A stretch of 15,355 nt of DNA. Source: RUG11247 sp050945995 (GTDB taxonomy: Bacteria > Bacillota > Clostridia > Christensenellales > Aristaeellaceae). Position 1 is the first letter of the stretch. The number at the start of each line of letters is the position of its first letter. The stretch is taken from positions 1 to 15,355 of the forward strand of contig JBMNUA010000035.1 in assembly GCA_050945995.1 (NCBI GenBank). The letters run 5' to 3'. Shown in pieces: positions 1 to 6,039 of the stretch. The notes under the pieces were generated by a model. That model saw nothing but the letters and a program-made list of their open reading frames with translations, did not search any database and was not told the origin of the DNA. The position numbers were made by a program, and so were the translations under genes.

Positions 1-617
1 CGCTCGAGCACGCGCTGACGGGGCTGGAGTTCGCGTCCGGCATCCCCGGCACACTCGGCGGCGGCGTTGCAATGAACGCGGGGGCATACGGCGGGCAGAT
101 GTCGGATGTGCTCGTCTCCGCGCGCGTGCTCAAGGACGCTAAAATTTGTACCTACACGCGCGAGGAGATGGAGATGGGCTACCGCACGACGCGCGTGCTC
201 TGCGAGGGGAGCATCCTTTTGTGGGCGGAGATGGCGCTCGCGCCGGGTGATCCGCAGGAAATCCGCGAGAAGATGCGCGATTTGAACGCGCGCCGCAGGG
301 AGAAGCAGCCGCTGGAGTACCCAAGCGCGGGCTCGATGTTCAAGCGCCCCATCGGGTATTTTGCGGGCGCGCTGATCGAGCAGGCGAAACTCAAGGGCGA
401 GCGCGTCGGCGGCGCGATGGTGAGCGAGAAGCACGCGGGGTTCATCGTGAACATGGGCGATGCCACCGCGCGCGACGTACTGGATTTGATCGATCGGATA
501 CGGGCGCGCGTCCTTGCCGAGAGCGGCGTGACGCTTGAGCCCGAGGTTCGCATCGTGGGGGAGGAAACATGTCATTTGCCGCAGACGCGCGCAGCGAAAT
601 CGCGCACGCCGAAATAG
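1..617 (+). CDS. murB: MurB, UDP-N-acetylenolpyruvoylglucosamine reductase (5' end cut by window)
   Basis: MurB reduces UDP-GlcNAc-enolpyruvate to UDP-MurNAc with NADPH and FAD, in the cytoplasm, as the second committed step of peptidoglycan precursor synthesis. The open frame runs into the window from its left edge (codons in phase with base 3). It begins with the FAD-site stretch GLEFASGIPGTLGG followed by MNAGAYGG, so the ATG at 72 is internal and not the start. Further along are PSAGSMFKRP, which carries the serine that donates a proton to the enolpyruvyl carbon in this family, HAGFIVNMG, and the terminal LEPEVRIVGE with the family's active-site glutamate. The substrate-binding C-terminal domain is therefore complete. 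About 16 residues beyond the usual VGE end come from reading on into whiA, giving a 49-base overlap. In many Firmicutes rapZ and yvcK lie between murB and whiA; here they do not. Confidence 0.95.
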   Translation, partial: LEHALTGLEFASGIPGTLGGGVAMNAGAYGGQMSDVLVSARVLKDAKICTYTREEMEMGYRTTRVLCEGSILLWAEMALAPGDPQEIREKMRDLNARRREKQPLEYPSAGSMFKRPIGYFAGALIEQAKLKGERVGGAMVSEKHAGFIVNMGDATARDVLDLIDRIRARVLAESGVTLEPEVRIVGEETCHLPQTRAAKSRTPK

Positions 618-1525
618 ACCGCGCCTGTTGTGCGCGTGCCGAGCTTGCCGCCGCGCTGATCGCGTCCGGCGGCATTTCCTTTCGCGGGCAAGGGGTGTAC
701 CGGCTTGCGCTCAGCGCGCCGGAGGCGACGACGATTCGCCGCTACTTCACGCTTATTAAAAAATACTACGGCGTGATCGGTGAGATCCGCGTGGTGAAGA
801 CCGACCGTTTTCGTGCGCTGACGCGCTATCGATTGTTGATCCCCGACGGGGACGCGCACACATTGCTTGCCGAAGCGGGGCTTATCGACCCCAATGCGCT
901 GTTCGGGGTGCGCATGGCGCCCGCACCGACGCTTTTTGCCGATCCCCGCTGCCGCGCGGCATATTTGCGCGCGGCATTCCTGTTTTGCGGAACCATTTCC
1001 AACCCGGAGAAGTCATATCATATAGAATTTGCCGCGCCGAATGAGCAATTCGCACAAAGCATTATAGAATCACTCGAATATTATAAAATTACTGCAAAAT
1101 ATACTTGCAGAAAGTCAAAAGAAGTGGTATACTTAAAAGGCAGCGAGGCGGTTTCGGATGTGCTGACGGTTTTGGGCGCGCATGCGAGCGTGTTGGCGTT
1201 TGAAAACATCAAAATCGCGAAGGAGCTGCGAAACAACATCACTCGGCAGGTCAACTGCGACAACTCGAACATCAACCGCGCGATGCTCTCCGCCGAACGG
1301 CAGATCGCGGACATCCAGACCATCGAATCGGAGCTGGGGCTGGATCGGCTGCCGGAATCGCTGCGCAGCGTGGCGATGATGCGGATGGAGAACCCGGATA
1401 TTTCGCTTGCGGGACTGGGCGAAATGATGACGCCGCCGCTTGGCAAATCCGGAGTGAACAATCGGCTCAGGCGGATTGCGGATATCGCGGGCAAATTGCG
1501 CTCGGGCGATGAGATCGAGCTGTGA
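569..1525 (+). CDS. whiA: WhiA, sporulation/cell-division regulator with LAGLIDADG-like fold
   Basis: WhiA is a conserved Gram-positive DNA-binding protein. It controls sporulation septation in Streptomyces and affects cell division and chromosome segregation in Bacillus (YvcL). The 318-residue product has the family's usual length. The N-terminal half is the degenerate homing-endonuclease-like domain (about residues 1-200, starting MSFAADARSEIAHAE). The C-terminal part has the diagnostic stretch NCDNSNINRA (about 230-239) and a helix-turn-helix ending LGEMMTPPLGKSGVNNRLRR. The start ATG follows a GGAGG four bases upstream and lies inside the murB end, so translation is probably coupled. Bases about 1010-1140 are strikingly AT-rich, with AUA, AGA and UUA codons that are rare in the neighbouring genes. 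A 76-base gap with a hairpin separates it from the Crh-like gene. Confidence 0.96.
   Translation: MSFAADARSEIAHAEIDRACCARAELAAALIASGGISFRGQGVYRLALSAPEATTIRRYFTLIKKYYGVIGEIRVVKTDRFRALTRYRLLIPDGDAHTLLAEAGLIDPNALFGVRMAPAPTLFADPRCRAAYLRAAFLFCGTISNPEKSYHIEFAAPNEQFAQSIIESLEYYKITAKYTCRKSKEVVYLKGSEAVSDVLTVLGAHASVLAFENIKIAKELRNNITRQVNCDNSNINRAMLSAERQIADIQTIESELGLDRLPESLRSVAMMRMENPDISLAGLGEMMTPPLGKSGVNNRLRRIADIAGKLRSGDEIEL
1105..1133 (+). promoter_or_regulatory. Possible internal sigma-A type promoter inside whiA
   Basis: TTGCAG at 1105-1110 and TATACT at 1128-1133 are separated by exactly 17 bases, a good match to the housekeeping promoter consensus (4/6 and 5/6). It lies in the AT-rich patch of whiA and would transcribe the Crh-like gene independently, with a leader of roughly 460 bases. 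The long leader and the location in coding sequence leave chance as a real alternative. Confidence 0.35.
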
Positions 1526-1556
1526 GAGTCGCGGGCGGTGTTGAATGGAAGGATGG

Positions 1557-1578
1557 ATCGGCGGACGATGCCGCCGAT
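1557..1578 (+). other. Hairpin between whiA and the crh-like gene
   Basis: A perfect 8-bp stem (ATCGGCGG at 1557-1564 with CCGCCGAT at 1571-1578) and a six-base loop lie just before the Shine-Dalgarno of the next gene. It is followed by TTGTAATAAAAGG and no T-run, so it is a poor intrinsic terminator. It may attenuate read-through or stabilise a processed transcript. Confidence 0.4.
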
Positions 1579-1601
1579 TTGTAATAAAAGGAGTGTGAAA
1601 T

Positions 1602-1853
1602 ATGGTAACGCTGGAGGCGACGTTCCGTGCCGCCGAAGGCATAACGCCGGATTTGGCGGTGGAGATCATCCAACGTGCGTCCAAATTCGATTCGGTCACG
1701 GAGCTGGAACTGGATAACAAGCGCGTGGTGCTGGGTTCGCTCATCGGCATACTGTCGCTGGAAATACGCGGGGGCACGCGGTTGCGCATCATCGCGCACG
1801 GGCGCGATGAGATTGACGCCGCGGGCAGCATACGCGAATTGATCGAGGCGTGA
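1602..1853 (+). CDS. crh: Crh-like HPr-family protein lacking His15
   Basis: This 83-residue protein has the HPr fold signature and lies directly after whiA, as crh (yvcM) does in B. subtilis. In HPr the active site is Gly-Ile-His15-Ala-Arg-Pro. Here it reads GITPDLA, so position 15 is Thr and the Arg and Pro are also lost. PTS phosphotransfer from Enzyme I through His15 is therefore not expected. The regulatory serine falls exactly at residue 46 in GSLIGILSL, so HPr kinase/phosphorylase could still modify it, as with Crh (Gln15, Ser46). The expected role is as a Ser-P cofactor for CcpA-type control or a direct enzyme effector. The start is set by AAGGAG upstream of the ATG. The gene symbol rests on position and residue pattern and is less certain than the family. 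Confidence 0.82.
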   Translation: MVTLEATFRAAEGITPDLAVEIIQRASKFDSVTELELDNKRVVLGSLIGILSLEIRGGTRLRIIAHGRDEIDAAGSIRELIEA

Positions 1854-1877
1854 GAGCGCCAATGGAAGAAAAGAAAG

Positions 1878-1907
1878 ACCGCCCTTCGGTTTGATCCGGA
1901 GGGCGGT
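1878..1907. terminator. Bidirectional intrinsic terminator between convergent genes
   Basis: A 12-bp stem (1878-1889 with 1896-1907, one G-U wobble) with a six-base loop lies 25 bases after the crh-like stop and 17 bases after the stop of the ribosomal-protection gene on the other strand. On the minus strand it is followed by CTTTCTTTTCTT; on the plus strand by TCGTGTTTT. It can serve both transcripts. Confidence 0.85.
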
Positions 1908-1923
1908 TCGTGTTTTGGGGAGA

Positions 1924-3846
1924 TCAGGTGATCCGCCCCGCCTTTTGCAACAGGTATTTTTCAATGTTCGTGGGATCATAGCCCTCGCGCGCCATCGCCT
2001 CGGGCGATCCGGGGTATCGCCGGTCATTCGCCGGGCGCATCTCAAACATGCCGAGCCCCTTGGTGTACGCCGCGAGCGCGCGCGGATAGCTGCGCGCGGT
2101 TTCGAGCGGCATCTCGCCCTCGTACATGATGCGGTCGGACATGGGGACGGTGCGCGCGATCTCGCCGCGCATCGCGCTGATGTCATACGCCGCGCGCGCG
2201 GCGCAGTCCGACGGCACGGTCAGCGCGTAGCGCACGAAGGGCTCGTAAATCACCGTATTGGCGGCGGCAAGCGCGCGGTGGACGGCGAGCGGCGCGATGC
2301 TCCGGAAATCGGCGGGGGTGCTTGTGACGGAATCGTACACCGCGCCGGTGAGCGTGACGCGCGCGCCGAACACCTGCCAGCCGTACACGCCGCGGCGCAG
2401 GGCTTCGAGCGCGCCGTCGCGCACCGCGATTTGGAAGGATTGCTGGAGATAGCCGGAATCGACCTGCGACCGGTACTCGATTCCGCTTGAATCACAGGGC
2501 TCGATGGCGAGGGTGAGCGCGGCGGCGTAGTTCGTCTCGCGCCATGCGATCTCCCCCGTGCCCGTGCCGCGCGGCTTTTCGCGGTAGATGGTGCGCGGTT
2601 CGCCGAGCGCGATGTCGAGCGCGAACCGCTCGCGCATCAACGTGACGATGATCTCCATCTGCACCTCGCCGAAGATGCGGATGATGATTTCGCCCGTGAA
2701 CGGGCTGATCTCCACTTGCAACAGCGGGTCTTCATCGGCGAGCTCGCGCAGCGCGGCGAGCACATCCCCGCGCGCGGCGGCGTCGCACGACACGCGGCTG
2801 TACAAAAGCGGCTGCGCAATGCTGGTGTCGCGCGATTGCATGCGATGCGGTTCATTCGAGATCATATCGCCAATCTTCAGCGCGTCCAGCCCGACAAGCG
2901 CCGCGATGTCGCCGGGCGGCACGGCATCGACACTCTCCATGCGCGCGTCCGACAGCCGCATCAGTTGCTTGACGCGCAGCCATTGATCCGCGTGCAATAT
3001 CTGCGCGCCGCGCCGTAGCGTGCCGCTCCACACGCGCGCATAGCAGACCCTGCCGAGCCGCGGCAGCCGCGCCACCTGATACACCTCCGCGGCGAGCGGG
3101 TGATCCGGCGCATCCGCGCCCGGCGCGAGCGAGACGATGGCGTCGAGGAGCTCGACGATGCCCGTCTCCTTGAGCGCCGCGCCATACAGCACGGGGCAGC
3201 GCGCGCAGGATGCCACGGCGCGCGCGTGCGCGGCGTGCAGCATCTCGGGCGTGATCGCGCCGCCATCGACAAAGGTTTCGAGAAGGTTGTCGTCGGATTC
3301 GATGAGCGCATCCGCCATTGCTTCGATCGGCAGCATACACACGGATGGCGCGGATGTGCCTACGCCGGCGCTTCGCTGCATGGGGTGCGCGCTCGGGGTG
3401 AGCAGCTTGCGGATTTGAGCAAGCGCCGCGTCCGGGTCTGCGCCCGCGCGGTCAAGTTTATTGATGAAAATGAATGTGGGGATATGCAGGGATTGAAGCG
3501 CGGCGAACAGCCGGCGCGTCTGCGTTTCCACGCCTTCGCGCGCGGAAACGACGAGCACCGCGGCGTCAAGCACGCGCAGCGCGCGCTCCACCTCGGCGAT
3601 GAAGTCCATGTGCCCGGGTGTGTCGAGCAAATTCACCTTCGCGCCCTTGTATGGAAACGAAACGGTCGCCGCGCGCACCGTGATGCCGCGTGCGCGTTCC
3701 ACCGCCATGGAATCTGTGATGGTCGTGCCCGCGTCCACACGCCCCGCCACGCGCACCGCGCCCGCGGCGTGCAGGATCGCCTCTGTCAGCGTGGTCTTTC
3801 CGGCGTCAACATGTGCAAGGATGCCCAAATTGATGATCTTTCCCAT
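1924..3846 (-). CDS. TetM/TetO-like ribosomal-protection GTPase (translation factor family)
   Basis: This 640-residue protein matches the length and domain order of TetM (639 residues) and is an EF-G-like GTPase expected to act on the ribosome. Visible G motifs are AHVDAGKT (residues 11-18), RGITV (53-57), DTPGH (75-79) and NKLD (129-132). The characteristic STPADFR of domain IV is at about 509-515, and the C-terminus (IEKYLLQKAGRIT) resembles the TetM terminal helix. In TetM the loop before STPADF carries Ser508-Pro509-Val510, and Pro509 displaces tetracycline near C1054. Here the loop reads DSVTSTP with no proline at that position, so genuine tetracycline resistance is doubtful. A housekeeping or other-ligand translation factor is an equal possibility. 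GAGGAG 12 bases before the ATG serves as Shine-Dalgarno. A leader ORF overlaps the first 20 codons in another frame. It is last in a minus-strand run behind queA. Confidence 0.88.
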   Translation of the reverse strand: MGKIINLGILAHVDAGKTTLTEAILHAAGAVRVAGRVDAGTTITDSMAVERARGITVRAATVSFPYKGAKVNLLDTPGHMDFIAEVERALRVLDAAVLVVSAREGVETQTRRLFAALQSLHIPTFIFINKLDRAGADPDAALAQIRKLLTPSAHPMQRSAGVGTSAPSVCMLPIEAMADALIESDDNLLETFVDGGAITPEMLHAAHARAVASCARCPVLYGAALKETGIVELLDAIVSLAPGADAPDHPLAAEVYQVARLPRLGRVCYARVWSGTLRRGAQILHADQWLRVKQLMRLSDARMESVDAVPPGDIAALVGLDALKIGDMISNEPHRMQSRDTSIAQPLLYSRVSCDAAARGDVLAALRELADEDPLLQVEISPFTGEIIIRIFGEVQMEIIVTLMRERFALDIALGEPRTIYREKPRGTGTGEIAWRETNYAAALTLAIEPCDSSGIEYRSQVDSGYLQQSFQIAVRDGALEALRRGVYGWQVFGARVTLTGAVYDSVTSTPADFRSIAPLAVHRALAAANTVIYEPFVRYALTVPSDCAARAAYDISAMRGEIARTVPMSDRIMYEGEMPLETARSYPRALAAYTKGLGMFEMRPANDRRYPGSPEAMAREGYDPTNIEKYLLQKAGRIT

Positions 3847-3908
3847 AAAAGCAGATCTCTCCTCTTCCGATTGCCGAAATTGATGATGTGATATATCTGC
3901 TTTTTCAT
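3786..3908 (-). CDS. 40-codon leader peptide ORF overlapping the ribosomal-protection gene
   Basis: The ATG at 3908 is preceded by AAGGAGG (3920-3914) five bases upstream, a stronger Shine-Dalgarno than that of the downstream gene. The product begins MKKQIYHIINFGNRKRRD and ends at a TGA at 3788-3786, 60 bases inside the GTPase gene and in a different frame. It resembles no protein I know. Leader peptides precede tet(M), erm and cat genes, where ribosome position on the leader controls expression. By analogy this is inferred to be a regulatory leader or a translational coupler. Ribosomes translating it would melt the inverted repeat at 3847-3904. Its residues IINFG echo the IINLG at the start of the GTPase. 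Confidence 0.6.
   Translation of the reverse strand: MKKQIYHIINFGNRKRRDLLLWERSSIWASLHMLTPERPR
3847..3904 (-). promoter_or_regulatory. Inverted repeat occupying the ribosome-binding region of the GTPase gene
   Basis: AAAAGCAGAT (plus 3847-3856) and ATCTGCTTTT (plus 3895-3904) are perfect 10-base inverted repeats. In the minus-strand mRNA one arm lies just after the leader start codon. The other fills the spacer between the Shine-Dalgarno (3864-3859) and the ATG (3846) of the ribosomal-protection gene. A second short stem (3835-3839 with 3853-3857) would enclose that ATG in its loop and cannot form together with the first. This layout suits translational attenuation, but no mechanism is proven. 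Confidence 0.55.
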
Positions 3909-3962
3909 GATGGCCTCCTTGCTTCTGGGCGCATGCCCTTCGGTCGAATGTGCAATCTCGGT

Positions 3963-4988
3963 TCAGCGGATCAGCATCGCATCTCCGAACGAGTAGAATC
4001 GATAGCCCTCGCGCACGGCGGTTTCATACGCCGCGAGCGTGTTTTCCCGCCCGTAGAACGCGCTGACGAGCATGATCAGCGACGAGCCAGGCAGATGGAA
4101 ATTTGTGATCAGCGCGTCCACCATTTGAAACTGGTAGCCGGGATAGATGAAGATGTCCGTCTCGCCCGCCCGCGCGACGAGCGCGCCATCAACGCAGGCG
4201 GATTCGAGCGTGCGCACGCTCGTTGTGCCCACGGCGATCACGCGATTGCCGCGTGCGCGCGCAGCGTTCACGCGCGCGGCGGCGTCCTGCGTCACCTCAT
4301 AATATTCCGCGTGCATCTCGTGCTGCGTCACATCCTCCACCTTCACGGGGCGGAAGGTCGCGATCCCGACATGTAAGAGCACCGGCACGATCTCCACGCC
4401 CTTTTCGCGGATGCGCTCGAGCAGCGCGGGCGTGAAGTGCAGCCCCGCGGTGGGCGCGGCGGCGGAACCGTCGCGCTTTGCGTACACGGTTTGGTAGCGC
4501 GCGCGGTCGGCGAGCGTCTCGTGGATATAGGGGGGCAGCGGCATCTCGCCCAGTTCGTCAAGCGCCGCTTCAAACGCGCCCTCGCACGCAAATTCGACGA
4601 TGCGCCCGCCCGCGGCGGTGGTTTCGCCGATGGTCGCGGTGAGCCGCCCTTCGCCGAAGCTGACCCGCGCGCCCGCGCGCAGCCGCCGTCCGGGGCGAAC
4701 CAGCGTCTCCCAGCGTTTGGGCGCGAGCTGTTTGAGCAAAAACACTTCGCACGCGCCGCCCGAGGGCACGCGCACGCCGATCAATCGCGCGGGGATGACG
4801 CGCGTTTCGTTGATGACGAGCGCGTCGCCGGGGTTGAGATAGTCGAGGATGTCATCAAAGCGCCTGTGCGCAATCTCGCCGTTTTGTCTGGATAGTACCA
4901 TGAGCCGGGAATGGTCGCGCGGCTCGGCGGGGGACTGGGCGATGCTGCACTCGGGCAGCGTGTACAGGAAATCGGAGGTTTTCATCAT
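3963..4988 (-). CDS. queA: QueA, S-adenosylmethionine:tRNA ribosyltransferase-isomerase
   Basis: QueA transfers and isomerises the ribosyl part of SAM onto 7-aminomethyl-7-deazaguanine at position 34 of tRNAs, forming epoxyqueuosine. The 341-residue length is typical. Recognisable family stretches are FLYTLPECSIAQSPAEPRDHSRLMVL at the N-terminal end (residues about 7-32), INETRVIPARL, PTAGLHFTPALL, GTTSVRTLES and TNFHLPGSSLIMLVSAFYG. The ATG at 4988 directly abuts the TAA of ruvB (a second in-frame ATG follows at once), with a GAGGATGG upstream inside ruvB, so translation is probably coupled. The ruvB-queA order is common in Firmicutes; tgt, often next, is not here. Confidence 0.97.
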   Translation of the reverse strand: MMKTSDFLYTLPECSIAQSPAEPRDHSRLMVLSRQNGEIAHRRFDDILDYLNPGDALVINETRVIPARLIGVRVPSGGACEVFLLKQLAPKRWETLVRPGRRLRAGARVSFGEGRLTATIGETTAAGGRIVEFACEGAFEAALDELGEMPLPPYIHETLADRARYQTVYAKRDGSAAAPTAGLHFTPALLERIREKGVEIVPVLLHVGIATFRPVKVEDVTQHEMHAEYYEVTQDAAARVNAARARGNRVIAVGTTSVRTLESACVDGALVARAGETDIFIYPGYQFQMVDALITNFHLPGSSLIMLVSAFYGRENTLAAYETAVREGYRFYSFGDAMLIR

Positions 4989-6029
4989 TTAAATGTCCAT
5001 CCTCGTCTGGCTGGTGTTGGGGTCGGGGTTGGGCGGCGTTTTGCCGAGGTGCTCATAGGCGAGCGTGGTCGCCATGCGCCCGCGCGAGGTGCGCACGATA
5101 AACCCCAGTTGTAAAAGGTAGGGCTCGTACACATCCTCGATGGTGGTCGCATCCTCGCCGGTGGACGCCGCGAGGGTGTCCAGTCCCACGGGTCCGCCGC
5201 CGAAATTCTCGATCATGGTGGTCAGCATCTTGCGATCCGTGCCGTCAAGCCCGAGCGCGTCCACTTCGAGCATCTCGAGCCCCTCGCGCGCGATGGCGAG
5301 GTCAATTTCGCCATCCGCCTTCACCTGCGCATAGTCGCGGATGCGGCGGATCAGCCGGTTCGCGATGCGCGGCGTGCCGCGCGAACGCCCGGCGATCTCA
5401 AGCGCGCCTTCGCGGTCGCACGCAACTTTGAGGATGCGCGCGGAGTGCAGTATGATGCTCGAAAGCTCCTCCGGCGTGTAAAGTTCGAGCCGAAAACTGA
5501 TGCCGAAGCGGTCGCGCAATGGGGAAGTGAGCATGCCCGCGCGCGTCGTCGCGCCGATCAGCGTAAACTGCGGCAAATCCAACCGGATCGAGCGCGCGGA
5601 AGGACCTTTGCCGATGATGATGTCGATGGCGTAATCCTCCATCGCGGGGTAGAGCACCTCCTCGACGGCGTGGCTGAGCCGGTGGATCTCGTCGATGAAC
5701 AGCACATCCCCCGTCGCGAGGTTGGTGAGGATCGAGGCGAGGTCGCCCGGTCGCTCAATCGCGGGACCGGAGGTGATGCGGATGTTGCGCCCCATCTCGG
5801 AGGCGATGATGCCCGCGAGCGTGGTCTTTCCAAGCCCGGGCGGACCGTACAGAAGCAGGTGATCGAGCGGTTCGCGGCGCGCGAGCGCAGCCTGCATGAA
5901 TACGCCCAGGCTGTCCTTGATCTTCGTCTGCCCGTAGTATTCCGCGAGGGTGCGCGGTCTGAGCGATCGCTCCTGCTCGTCCTCCTCCGTTCGGAAGCCC
6001 GTGGTGATGAGTCTATCGTCGTCCTGCAT
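4989..6029 (-). CDS. ruvB: RuvB, Holliday junction branch-migration ATPase
   Basis: RuvB is the hexameric AAA+ motor that, with RuvA, drives branch migration of Holliday junctions. The product is 346 residues from the ATG at 6029, which has AAGGAG seven to eight bases upstream. The open frame extends further upstream but that part is unlike RuvB and lies within the preceding gene's codons. Motifs are LRPRTLAEYYGQ (about 23-34), Walker A GPPGLGKT (62-69), Walker B DEIH (113-116), sensor-1 GATTRAG, arginine finger region SPLRDRFG and the winged-helix end TSRGRMATTLAYEHLG. ruvA, normally just upstream, is absent; a dehydrogenase gene is there instead, ten bases away. Confidence 0.97.
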   Translation of the reverse strand: MQDDDRLITTGFRTEEDEQERSLRPRTLAEYYGQTKIKDSLGVFMQAALARREPLDHLLLYGPPGLGKTTLAGIIASEMGRNIRITSGPAIERPGDLASILTNLATGDVLFIDEIHRLSHAVEEVLYPAMEDYAIDIIIGKGPSARSIRLDLPQFTLIGATTRAGMLTSPLRDRFGISFRLELYTPEELSSIILHSARILKVACDREGALEIAGRSRGTPRIANRLIRRIRDYAQVKADGEIDLAIAREGLEMLEVDALGLDGTDRKMLTTMIENFGGGPVGLDTLAASTGEDATTIEDVYEPYLLQLGFIVRTSRGRMATTLAYEHLGKTPPNPDPNTSQTRMDI

Positions 6030-6039
6030 GTGAAGCTCC

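Noticed and set aside
1133..2186. Minus-strand ORFs of 232 and 239 codons across the whiA-crh region
   Set aside because: They oppose two recognised genes and span a terminator; composition is shadow-like.
3100..3891. Plus-strand ORF of 263 codons
   Set aside because: It is antisense to the TetM-like gene, Arg/His/Ala-rich, with no family resemblance and no ribosome-binding site.
3927..3938. Small GGGC/GCCC hairpin after queA as terminator
   Set aside because: Four base pairs and no T-run on the minus strand; transcription probably continues into the leader ORF.
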